Below, piece by piece: positions 8,954-18,479 of a stretch of DNA of 26,617 nucleotides (its first letter is position 1; every line of letters begins with the position of its first letter). This stretch comes from Plantago elongata (taxonomy: Eukaryota > Streptophyta > Magnoliopsida > Lamiales > Plantaginaceae). Below the pieces are notes generated by a model. It had not been told where the DNA came from and did not search any database. It worked only from the letters and a program-made list of their open reading frames with translations. The position numbers were made by a program, and so were the translations under genes. The DNA lies in the NCBI GenBank assembly GCA_036897095.1, contig JAYMSP010002058.1, positions 1-26,617 of the forward strand, in the 5' to 3' direction.

Positions 8954-9345
8954 TCATCGGAATGCAGCTGCATAGACACATACTACAATGTAATTAAGTT
9001 CTCTTTCTCTTGATCTTATATATTAGTTCCGGCCTTAGTTATTCCTATATACAACCACAGTCCACAGCTACATATTTGTAAATTCGTTTGTTCATTTTTA
9101 TGGAAAAGTTTATTAGTACAAAGGATGATAACGAACCACGAGTATATGTATTATTGTGATACTTAATAATTTAGATATATAACTAAGACTATAAATTAAA
9201 ATCGTGATAAAATTATAGAATAACAAGTTGTGGTCATATATGAGTGATTACTGAATTGAAATATTTTACTTTCGGAATGTGAACCTGAACCAAATGCGAT
9301 TGGGTATTAGGCAGAGAATAGGTAAAAATAAAATTTTGATCTAAA
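8954..9345. other. ERF 3'UTR and AT-rich spacer
   Basis: T-rich and ATATA-rich sequence after the TGA is consistent with a plant 3'UTR and polyadenylation region. Beyond about 9100 nothing assignable is seen before the LINE relic. Confidence 0.5.
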
Positions 9346-9349
9346 ACTT

Positions 9350-9710
9350 TTTTGAAGAGAAAAAAACACATGTTGCAACTTAATCAAACTTCCTTACAAG
9401 TTGGGGTATGAAAGTTTGCCTTCAGTGCCAAAATATACATATGACCTTGAAGGCAAACGATCCCAAACACAACATTCCTAACTAAATTACAATAACTGAA
9501 CTCCCAAATCAAATCCGACATGTTAACCATATCGAGAGTCCATCAAAAGAGCTAACCTAATTTCGCTAAGTGATCAACTACATCATTACATTATCTTGAT
9601 ACAAACTTAAGTTGAAATGCCCGCGTTCGTGCCAAAATATGGTGGATATCCTCAAGCAGAGGGAGGAATGGTCCAGACCCGCCCTGCCCACCTGTGCTCC
9701 TAATACCTGT
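9350..9710 (-). pseudogene. LINE 3' fragment with RNase H (RVT_3) tail
   Basis: On the minus strand, about 9700 down to 9552 reads G-P-F-L-P-L, then LEDIHHILARTRAFQLKFVS, then R-stop-CNDVVDHLAKLG-stop. This is the C-terminal end of the plant LINE RNase H domain (the usual pattern is ...FKFV-R-CN-VADHLAKLG). An in-frame TAA replaces the residue before CN, and nothing upstream extends it to a full domain, so it is dead. The 3' flank down to about 9350 looks like the LINE 3'UTR. It contains a perfect 11-bp stem (9414-9424 with 9448-9458). It is unlikely to be the same insertion as the LINE fragment at 2829-3518, which is 6 kb away. Confidence 0.7.
9414..9458. repeat. 11-bp perfect stem in the LINE 3' region
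   Basis: GTTTGCCTTCA (9414-9424) pairs exactly with TGAAGGCAAAC (9448-9458) around a 23-nt loop. It lies downstream of the RNase H stop in LINE orientation. A 3'-end stem-loop of this kind can be the recognition site for the LINE reverse transcriptase, but that role is inference here. Confidence 0.75.
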
Positions 9711-9804
9711 AAATAATACTAGGTGTGTTTGCACGAATTTCAAATTATATGTAGCTCATGTGAGTTTTTAAAGTTATAAATTTGACCACTAACTTGCTTG
9801 ATTC

Positions 9805-9905
9805 GGTTTGGGTAGGCGTCAGTATGTGCAAAGTCAGGTGCACGCAAACGCACATAAACAAGTTTAAGGTTCGACTCTGTTTAGTAAGACATTTGTGTAT
9901 GCATG
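9805..9905 (+). repeat. Weak tRNA-like (SINE-like) segment
   Basis: GTGCAAAGTCAGGTGC (about 9826) loosely resembles an A box. AAGGTTCGACTCTG (about 9869) matches a B box about 42 nt later. There is no A-tail or target duplication, so this may be an old SINE relic or chance. Confidence 0.25.
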
Positions 9906-9980
9906 TCACATGCACACACGTCAACCAGTTTCAAAGAGTTTTGAGGTTATTTTGAGAGAAATCGAATTAAAGCTGAGTAA

Positions 9981-10102
9981 ACATGCATAAACATCAGATA
10001 ACGAAGCGCAACTCATTTGGTAAGACGCTTCACCTCCAACCAATAGATTGGGAGTTCGAGTCACACTTTAGCCGTTTAAAAAAAAACATGCATAAACATC
10101 AG
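9981..10102 (+). mobile_element. Short tRNA-derived SINE with perfect 17-bp target-site duplication
   Basis: The element (about 9998-10085, 88 bp) has an A box (GCGCAACTCATTTGGT, 10006-10021), a B box (GAGTTCGAGTC, 10052-10062) and an A-rich tail (TTTAAAAAAAAA, ending about 10085). Identical 17-bp repeats ACATGCATAAACATCAG flank it at 9981-9997 and 10086-10102. The tRNA-like head followed directly by poly-A, with intact duplications, is diagnostic of LINE-mediated retroposition, and the perfect duplications suggest a fairly recent insertion. It could also be a retroposed tRNA fragment rather than a member of a SINE family. Confidence 0.85.
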
Positions 10103-10620
10103 GGATAAATGTAATAAGATGGTATGTAATAGTATAGACGTAAAAAAATCAAAGGTGTTAAACAATTGTTTAATGACCATGTAAAAGATCCCCAACCTCC
10201 CTCGTATATACTCACGACTACTTAGTTTCAAAGAACATAATTGTTGTTTGTTTAAGATATCATGATGATACATATTGAAAAGATCAAGTTACAGTTAATT
10301 AAGATACATCCTGTCTACCGATAAATACTGTACCACAAAGGTACAACCATCACATCAAAGATAAAAGATCCAACAAAGAAAAACCACGTTATCTAAAACT
10401 AATTCATTATATATAACAAGAATATAACGAGCAACACAGTATAGTTATATGGTCCACATTCACAAAGATGAATAGCTACTGATAGTAAAAGTGGGAAACA
10501 TATAACAATAACAAGAATATAAAATAAAAGAAAGAGCTTGATAATGACTGCGTTCTTTAAAAACTACTTAAATTCAGGGTTTTTTTATTCTATTTAGTCT
10601 TCTTTTATTTTGAGAGGAGA
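10103..10620. other. AT-rich intergenic DNA, nothing assignable
   Basis: No domain-bearing frame, inverted repeat or Pol III signal was recognised here. The minus-strand frame 10076-10273 overlaps the SINE tail and is not protein-like. Confidence 0.5.
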
Positions 10621-10870
10621 AGGGTTATGATTTTGAGTGACTTATGCATTCTTTATATAAATAGAAAGCTTGGAAATGTATGCATATCATTCCATGGAAG
10701 ATGGTGGGTCACGGGCCACAATCTTACAGACTTAGCAAGGAAAATTCTACATACAACAGGGTTACGACGGTTTCCTAGGAGATGCACAGAGCCTTCTACA
10801 ATCCCTTGGGGCCCGCCTTGGTCGATTTGTAGCTCTTCTTTTGTGTTTTCCACTTCGGGTTCTTTTTAAA
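10621..10870. other. Locally GC-richer island with overlapping short frames
   Basis: Bases about 10690-10860 are noticeably richer in G and C than their surroundings. They are open on both strands: plus strand 10627-10869 (80 codons), and minus strand 10653-10853 (66 codons) plus a second minus frame ending KSTKAGPKGL-stop. A TATA-like CTTTATATAAATAG lies at 10650-10663 on the plus strand, and AATGTATGCATATC follows near 10675. I recognise no family in any frame. It could be a small unannotated gene, a non-coding RNA or a transposon scrap. Confidence 0.3.
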
Positions 10871-11382
10871 CTCTGAAATTTCGTTATTTTGATAATTATC
10901 GTATATAACGTTTTAGTACTTTAAAGAAGCTTTTCTATGATTGATCTTGTGCCTCAATTGGATTTTTCTAACTTCTTGTATGGCTAGATAACCCAAATTA
11001 GGTATAAATTCATCGTATTTGCCTCGATAATCACCATAAACCTCTTATTTTCAAGTATTTATACCTTGAAAAATATAAAATATTAATCAAAATAATATTT
11101 ATACGACATTTTAATACCTACCATTTATTTATAAGAAAACGGATACTATATCGATGGTATGATATACAACTACAAGGACTAGTCTATGAGTGAAGGCGTG
11201 TAGCTATTCTCCAGTCTCCACTAGGAATTTTAACAAGAAGACAACAAGAATGAAAACCTAAATCCCAATTTCACAAATTTCCATTTCCAATTCCAACACC
11301 GATCCATCAAAAAATTCACTCTGAAATGAGCACTATATCCATCTAATTCTACCACAGTTTGATCGAGACACAGAAGAAGAAA
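10871..11382 (+). other. Promoter and leader region of the conserved plant gene
   Basis: The stretch is AT-rich to about 11160 and then holds C/A-rich leader-like sequence. Two tiny upstream ORFs precede the start: ATG at about 11250 with three codons before TAA, and ATG at about 11326 encoding MSTISI before TAA. The transcription start is unknown. Confidence 0.4.
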
Positions 11383-14300
11383 ATGGGATTGTTTAAGCTA
11401 TTTAAAGGAATTCTAGGATTCTCAAGAGATGAAGATCATCATCAGCATCACCAGCACCAACGCCAAGACGATACAGATGATGACCCTGCCTCATCGGCGC
11501 CGCCTCCACTTCAGAATGTTCCTCGCAAGGGTTTCAGTGTCCCCGTTCAAGTGACGGTCGACCGATCGCCGCCTACTCCTCTCCTTCGCCCTTGCCCTGC
11601 TGGTGATGGTGGATTGCAGGTTCGTTTACTTCATTTTTCGAATTGGTACTGTTTTTTTTACTCGTTGATGTTCTTTGTTGTGTTGCTTCAAATCAATTGC
11701 TGGTGAATTGTAGAATTGGTAGAATTGGATTGTGTGACGATTAGTTTTTGCTCACTTTTAGATCTGATTGCCATGTGATTGTACTAACTAGTAAGGGTAT
11801 TTTAGCTTTTAGCTTGATTGCTGGTGTACTTTTGATCCTACCTTTTTTAGTTTAGCAATTGAAAAAGCCTAAACACCATTCTGAACACTTTGTGGAAAAA
11901 ACACATGCGTTTCTAACAAGTTCATATTTAGGTAATCTATTTGCTCCCTTTTTAGTGTGCCGAACTCTGTATACACTCTAGGTTGCTTATAGGGTGAAAA
12001 CTGTGGACTAAGTTAATTGCTCCCGGGGATGGGGAAGGTTTGGTGTGTATCATACCTTTTACCTTGCATTGAGTTGTTTGCATTACATTATGTGTATCGT
12101 TTGTGATGGAATCTGTTTCGGCATCATTCACCACTCTGTGTCTCAGCACCTCAGCTGCATTCTTGTCTTTCATGCCATGATAGTGTGCAAAATATCAGTA
12201 ACAGTTTTATTATAAGCATTAGATCAATTATCGGCTCGTATAATACTATCCATTCCCTAATGTACAGCAAACAAATAACATAACTCAAAAGAAAAGACAT
12301 AGAACGTGTAATGGAATTTGGAAAATTGGTTACCTCTGTTTCATCGAACACTAAAAGATTGGATAAATTAAATCCTCTGAGCATGACACTGAGTGATTGC
12401 ATGGATCATTGCTGCTGCACTGCTGCTGGAGGCATGGTGCTACTCATTGTATGGCAAAAGTTCCCACTAATAGGTCTTACTATTAGAATGTTTATACTGC
12501 TATACAATAATGGACCCAAGCCACTTGCGAGCAGTATTAACTTTTTCCAATGCTCTTAAATATCTAAGTTCAGGTATTTGAGGCCCCCTTTCATGTCCGA
12601 GGGACAAGGTTAAGTTAGTATTAAGGTCACCATGTTTCGCCTATCTATTGAAGACCTGGTGACAGCTTGATTTGAGTTGGGTGTCTGTTGATAGGATATG
12701 ATAATGTTAGTCGTTAGATCTACTCGTGGACCATAGAAAAATCTATGCTGTATGGCGAGTGGCGTAGCAATCGATATTTGTATGTATAGCAACAGTTTGT
12801 AAGAACTAAGAAATAAAATATGCAGTTGAACTATTTCAGCAATTGAAAATCGATAAACAGGTAAACTATGTATAATCACCTTTGTTGGTTTATCTGCAGC
12901 AATACTTTGCCAAACAGATTCTAAATTTCAGGTTTAATCACTTAGATATATTATATTAACTTTGAGATTGGAGATCAAGAAAATCTCTATCCTTGCAAAT
13001 GAAAGAAAACGAATAACATAGAAATCTCTTAGTTGATGTCCTGACACTGAGCTTTGTTAGATTAGGACAACATATCAGCCAAATAATTCATTTTGACATA
13101 ATGTGGAATGACTGAAGTCTTGAGACAGCAAAAGTGTGAAACTATTGAAGCATGTTATTCTCTCCTTCATGAAAACTTGCCTTTCTTGCCTGCATTTATC
13201 TCTGGTGTAAGTAGATAGCATAGTAAATTACCATAATATCCTTTGGTGTATTTGTGAAGCGATGAAGCATCGTCATGCTATGCCACTTTCTATGTCAAGT
13301 GCTATAAGATGTTTTCAGTTTAAATCTAGGCCATCTGTCTGCATCTGTAATTGACGTGAAGCATGACCTTGTTGACAGCTGCCAGCTGCTAAAAGCTTTG
13401 CGAGTAAGAAGCAACAAAAAATCAAGAATCCTGCATGTTAATATTATCAACATCTTACATTTCTAGTACATATGTCGTTTTTCTAATGTTTAGCAGTAAG
13501 GTGTATCACTTGGAAGTTTACATCCTTATCAAGAGATTGAAAACTAAGCTATCCCTACCTAGTACTGAAGCATGCTGCTACTTACATATTACCCCAGAAT
13601 AGTCTTTCTCATATTTAAGGATAAAAGTTGGCAAAAACTTGTATTACAGAAACAGCACACGACCATCCGCTCGCTCATTCTCATAATTACACACCCACCG
13701 TAAATATCTTTCCCACCCCAACTAACATTGGTAGCTGAACTTCTTTGAAGATTGATCGATGGTAAAAAATTCTCCACTGTGGCTTTGGCTTGTCTTACAT
13801 CAAGAACTAATTAGACGACTAGCTAGCTGGCAGAAGAATACATAGATGCGTCTGTACTACAGTGAATGTTATTCTTTTCTTTCATATGCTTTATGGAGTT
13901 GGATTTTTACACTTGCTCATAATAGGATGCTAACTAATCATGACTGAGACAACATATTAGAGTTCTTTTTTAAAAGTGTTTTTACACCAATTCTGTTCAT
14001 TCCGACCCATCAACTATGATTATCATTTAAAAGAAGTTATCGTTCCATCCCAACGAACCTCAGTTTTGACCTTCTGCAATCACCAAACTGGCAAACTTCA
14101 GTTTTAATCTTAAACTGTAATGGTAAAATGCTTGATTAATCCATACAATGAAGCTTTACATCCTATATTTTTGTTATATAATTTGATTGAACATTTCACA
14201 ATTACCTTAGTCGAAGTTTAATTTGGTTGAGTAACAGGGCATCTTAGTTGAGACAGAGGAGGTATGTCCTTCTGCAATCAATAATTGGGGTTAAAAAGTT

Positions 14301-14859
14301 TAAGCATAATTGATAAATGAATTGTATATCCCTCCCTATTCCAGACTTTTCTTACCTTTTATACTGGTTCTAAACACTTGGAACTGCCTTAATACTCTGG
14401 AATCCCTTTTTTACGTGTACTAATAGAATAAATTCAAGTTCTATTCTTTTGGCATCTGGGTGGGACAGGACAGAAGTGCACATGTGGTCTCCTTACCCTA
14501 TATAGCCAGCCAATGTAGTCTTGTCTTCAGTTCTGAGTTTTTATTGCCTTTGTGTGATACATAAATGCTTTTGGGACTGGCTTCTTCTGGTATTTACATT
14601 TTCTGTGGTCTTATTTGTGTAGGGCTTGCAATGGTATACAAGGCAGCTTAAAATAGATGAAGATGGAGATGTTGCGGATGAGTTTCTTGTCGAGGTCTTA
14701 CCAGATGCATCAACTAGCGCAGAGGAGCATAATAGACCTTTGCCAAGATTTGAAGTGAACTACAGCGCTAAGCCTGCTAAAGTGAGACATCAGGCACTGA
14801 TGCCCGATGGCAAAATTCAACATCAAGTGGAACATCAAGGTCGGCTAGAATGGTTGTAG
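11383..14859 (+). CDS. Conserved plant protein of unknown function, two exons, 157 aa
   Basis: Exon 1 (11383-11619, 79 codons) ends GGLQ|GTTCGT and exon 2 (14623-14859, TAG) begins after TTTGTGTAG|GGC. The phase-0 junction gives GGLQ-GLQWYTRQLKIDEDGD. The N-terminus MGLFKLFKGILGFSRDEDHH is followed by a His/Gln/Asp-rich stretch (about 20-40), then VPRKGFSVPVQVTVDR. The second half has KIDEDGDVADEFLVEVLP, a Pro/Arg-rich FEVNYSAKPAKVRHQ and a C-terminal VEHQGRLEWL. I recall similar small plant proteins with the KGFSVPVQV and DEDGDVADEF blocks, but no function. There is no signal peptide, and the hydrophobic N-terminal helix is too short to be a clear membrane segment. The ATG at 11383 is chosen because the conserved MGLF block starts there; the frame upstream lacks ATG. 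Confidence 0.85.
11620..14622 (+). other. 3,003-bp intron of the conserved plant gene
   Basis: The boundaries restore the frame exactly. The interior is AT-rich, with several short frames on both strands (for example minus 11952-12173 and plus 12311-12559) that show no domain or splice-compatible conserved block. No transposon ends were recognised. An extra alternatively spliced exon cannot be excluded. Confidence 0.8.
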
Positions 14860-15776
14860 CTGAGCTTTACAAAGAGTCGTTCCCCTTTCCTCGTATTATA
14901 TTGATGTTGATGCTGTAACTAGACATCTACCAGCTGTACCTGAAAAGTTTGATGAAAAATTTATAGCTTCTGAAGAAGAAAGGTGCAGTTAGAGGATTCT
15001 CTGTCTATTGTTGTTTGGAGTGCTTCCTTTCAAACCTAGAATTGGATACTGCCCTGGTTAAAATAGTCGTCAATGTATACATGAAAGGATCACTAATGTT
15101 GGGAAATATGAGTAAATTTTATTTTGTTTCATAATCATTCCATCTGCATGCTGATACTGGTAACATATGATGTTAAATGCATATTAAGGCATCAATGCAC
15201 CCTTATATAAACTCCAATACTTATAGTAAGTTGTAACATATGAAGACAGAGATGCATGAAAAAGTGAAGTGCTTATATTACCAGTATTAGTGTATACAAC
15301 GGTGCATCTATGTCTTCACATGGTTATGTTTTTTTTTACTGAAAGTAATGAAATTCATATTGCAACTGCTTATCTCCGATTAGTGTAGCTGTTCTGTTTT
15401 CCTAAAGTTATGCCTTGTCACTCGAGTATTTGTGAATATAATCACTTCTCTGCACACTAATGTGAATAAAGCTAAGGAGAAATAGAGTTCTGAGTTTTGA
15501 AATGCAGAAAACATGAGTTGATGATTATCCTCCCGTTTTTTCGAAGCACATAATCCAGTGATCAATCTATTATAACCATAATAATTCATATCTTGACAGG
15601 AATAACACTGTGATAAACACAAGTATATGTCAAGAGTTTATAACCTCAGATCTTTTGGTGTTCACATGTTGAGCATTTAGCATAAAATCATTAACGTCAA
15701 CAATCTCCCATACAACTCTTTTTCTTCTTTGGACTCAGAATCTTCTAATTAACTCATGATAACTAAACAGGTGATA
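14860..15776. other. 3'UTR and spacer downstream of the conserved plant gene
   Basis: The sequence to about 15120 is a plausible 3'UTR. A 91-nt imperfect foldback lies at 15235-15325. The minus-strand frame 15380-15622 has no recognisable motif. Confidence 0.5.
15235..15325. repeat. 91-nt hairpin with ~22-nt arms
   Basis: The arm 15235-15256 contains ATGAAGACAGAGATGCA. The arm 15303-15325, read inversely, contains GTGAAGACATAGATGCA. Pairing is complete apart from one single-base bulge and two mismatches. The size is within the range of plant small-RNA precursors, but the central 46 nt do not pair well and neither arm matches a miRNA that I know. Confidence 0.6.
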
Positions 15777-15999
15777 TTACAAATGAAGTATCAAAACATG
15801 AGCCGTAAATAAGTGTAGAATTTTACAAGGCCATAACATTGATACTGTGTAACAAGTTGCCTGTGCTGAGTTACAAAATCTGTAATAGAAGAGAGCATTT
15901 GCAGTAGAATCTTGGAAATGCACTTTGCAATGGAGATGCACAAACTCAAGACTCAGGAGTGCACCTGACATCCCCTGCAAGGGTATTTCGAGAGCAGCA
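15777..15999 (-). other. Probable 3'UTR of the FRA10AC1-like gene
   Basis: It lies directly downstream of the TAA on the minus strand. The frames on both strands here carry no motif. The extent of the UTR is not defined by the sequence. Confidence 0.4.
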
Positions 16000-16740
16000 T
16001 TACGGAAACATTCCCTTGAGATACTCATCAAAATTTTCATCATTATTTATCTTGCAATCACTGGGTGAACTCCGACCCTTTTCTCGTCCTTTGCTCCTTT
16101 CTTTCCTTCTATTGTTCTCATCATCGGTATCATTATCAGTGGTAGACCTCTCCCTTTTTCTTGGCCTTTTTTCCTTCTCTTTCTGCATTAATTTTTCCTT
16201 CTCTTTCAGTTTCTTATATAAAAGCTTCTCTGCACATCTTTCACAGGCTACTAATTTCACCAAAGCCTGCTTGTTTTCTCCAGCTTCAGAATACGCAAAA
16301 TTAACCTCGTAGCTTGACAAATCATCTTCCCGATCACAATGCTTGTTGCCACATACAAACTGTCCTTTGCCAGATATAACTTCCTTTTCAGTTCTCCATC
16401 TCAGACCAATCTTTCCAGTTTTATAGTGGGACATATCAGCTATGCAATATTCTTTGAAAAGCTTGTCATAGTAGCGCTTCACCAGTCTTTGCTCCCACGA
16501 ATGTTTGTTATCATCTTCTTCTGTCCTTATGAACCGATATCCTTCTCTTAAAGTATCTTGGTCTGTTTTAAGAGGTAACTTTACGTTTCCAGAACTCTGT
16601 CCCCCATAAAAACCAGCGTAGTCATTCACGAATTTCTTGTGGCGATCATAGGCGTTGAGGCCTCGAATATGATCTTGATACTGCTGTTTCCTAGCTTCCT
16701 TGTCGAAAATTGCTTGCTTGAGAGATCCAAAGGAAGCCAT
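16000..16740 (-). CDS. FRA10AC1-family nuclear protein
   Basis: This is a 246-residue uninterrupted reading frame (ATG 16740, TAA 16002-16000). The body matches the FRA10AC1 (folate-sensitive fragile site protein) family: DRHKKFVNDYAGFYG (32-46), a basic/aromatic block RLVKRYYDKLFKEYCIADMS (85-104), GKIGLRWRTEKEV, and a putative zinc ribbon with C130-x4-C135 and C166-x2-C169 (FVCGNKHC...ACERCAEKL). The C-terminal third is a Lys/Arg/Glu-rich, disordered-looking tail (about 175-228) with likely nuclear-localisation sequence (KRPRKRERS), ending FDEYLKGMFP. Family members are nuclear and have been linked to spliceosomal complexes; a role in splicing here is inference from the family. The coding part has no intron; a 5'UTR intron is likely. 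Confidence 0.92.
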   Translation of the reverse strand: MASFGSLKQAIFDKEARKQQYQDHIRGLNAYDRHKKFVNDYAGFYGGQSSGNVKLPLKTDQDTLREGYRFIRTEEDDNKHSWEQRLVKRYYDKLFKEYCIADMSHYKTGKIGLRWRTEKEVISGKGQFVCGNKHCDREDDLSSYEVNFAYSEAGENKQALVKLVACERCAEKLLYKKLKEKEKLMQKEKEKRPRKRERSTTDNDTDDENNRRKERSKGREKGRSSPSDCKINNDENFDEYLKGMFP

Positions 16741-17440
16741 GGTCCCTTCCTGTTCCTCCCCAAATGTTTGATTTTAACTGTCCAACTGTTAAAATGAACA
16801 CAAAATTCTATTTCAATTCCACATAAGTAGAGTAATATACAATAGAAATTCAAACTTAATGCCACATACTTATGAGATACAAAGGCTCTGTTGACCTGAA
16901 ATTTATGAAACCGAAAGAGAGTATTATAAATTATAACTAAGGAGAGCTGAATGAAACTGAAATAAATTTCAGTTGAAAGAGTACATTACCTAAATCACAT
17001 GAATAGGACTTAAAACATGTTCACTGCAAAAACTTATTATCAACCAATATGTATTAAAAAAAATATTTATACTGCATACATATAAAAAGTAACTAAATAA
17101 GATTATATACACATGAAAATATAATGAAAAAAATGAAATCAAATTGGTCGTGCGATCGATAGGAAACCTAATATAGTCATACTCTATTTTGGATTTGGAA
17201 TCCACAGAATGAATGAATCAATCGAATGGATTGGTTGAGTTGATAATGATACAATAGAAGCAAAGAATATGAAGAAGCAGAGTTAGGTTTAAAATTGGGG
17301 AAAAATGGATGAGAGGAATCGGAATGTTACTTACCGAAATGAAATAATCAGATCAGACCGAATTTGTCGACCAACACTTTCGACTGAATCACCATGGAGG
17401 ATCTGAGAAAGCAAGGCAACTGACCTAATTTTGTTCCTCT
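16741..17440 (-). promoter_or_regulatory. 5'UTR with likely intron and upstream ORF (FRA10AC1-like gene)
   Basis: On the minus strand a strong donor TTTCG|GTAAGT lies at 17335/17334. Candidate acceptors occur nearer the ATG, for example TTTTAACAG at 16788-16786 or TTTCAG near 16900. A first non-coding exon would then lie around 17335-17440. It contains an ATG at 17395 opening a 15-codon ORF (starts MVIQSKVLV) that ends with TGA at 17350-17348, just before the donor. Which acceptor is used cannot be decided here. Confidence 0.5.
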
Positions 17441-18159
17441 TTCTCGTGTAATTTGTTTAAAGACCTTAGGTTTTGTCCAATTACAAAAATGCCAAAAATA
17501 AATCTCACTTTACGTTTGGCTCGAAAATGCATACTTCAATTAGAATTGTGCAAAAAATTACCCGTCTGATCAATCTGCACCCATCCCTAAGTCTTGAATC
17601 ACTATAAAATTACTATTAAAAGTTTTAAAGAAAACTTAATAGTAAACAATATTCTGTGGGGTGTGTTTGCTAGGTCGAATTGCCCATATAGATGGCTATC
17701 CTTTTCTGATTACTCCTAGATTGATAAGATTAACTATGTTTTGATGTAAGGAATACTTTGTACTCGTTTATTTGTAGTCGGCCTTAAAATTTGTGGATTT
17801 ATAGATTCAGAATGGATTCGAAATTTGATGTATATAGGTATCGAAACATTCTTTCATAGATCAGTTTATGAACAATTTACATAGCTCATGATTGAAAATA
17901 AATCACATCTCTTGAAAAATGAGATTAATTTAAAATTATTTTTAAATCATGTGAATTATCAATCATATAGTCTGCTAGTTTAATTATAAATCCGATCCAT
18001 ATTATAAAGTAGAAACCGTGCATCTTGCATTTTCTAATTCATGTATATAAAAACTTGTGAGAGTTCATAGTTTATGAGAGTCCTGTATTATTGTATATTA
18101 ATTATACGATATTATATACAAATTGTAAATTTTTATGTGTATAATAATAATTATAGAGC
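17441..18159. other. Intergenic DNA between the FRA10AC1-like and XTH genes
   Basis: AT-rich, with no protein-like frame and no clear transposon ends. Confidence 0.5.
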
Positions 18160-18479
18160 GATTCATGTATTATCCATCCATGAAAAAGCACCCAGGACTA
18201 AAAGTAGCTAGTCGTGGTTTCACGTTGCTCCCCAAATTAGAGTTGTCATTTTATCTAATGCGAATTATATTACGCCAAATACAAGGTATGCATTTGTTAA
18301 TTCATTTCAATCCTAAAGTACTCTCTTCCATTTTCCTAGTTGCAAATGTCAATTCCCAACAACCCCCTTCTATCATTCTCTCTATATATATACACTTATA
18401 TGAACTACAATCTCCACAATATAATTAAGACTACTTCATCAATCTTTAGCAGGCTTTCAATATTGCAAGGGCTGTCAAG
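18160..18479 (+). promoter_or_regulatory. Promoter and leader of the first XTH gene
   Basis: CTCTCTATATATATACACTT (about 18378-18397) contains a TATA box about 95 bases upstream of the ATG. The block CCCCCTTCTATCAT just before it, and the leader end TATTGCAAGGGCTGTCAAG, are nearly identical in front of the second XTH gene. A TCGTG-TTTCACGTT block (about 18212) and GTATGCA...TTAATTCATTTCAA (about 18287) also recur upstream of the other copy. Duplication therefore included the promoter, and the first copy has roughly 60 extra bases between these blocks. Confidence 0.6.

Noticed and set aside
10006..10070. A functional tRNA gene
   Set aside because: The A and B boxes fit but the acceptor and anticodon stems do not form a proper cloverleaf, and the A-tail with target duplication shows retroposition.
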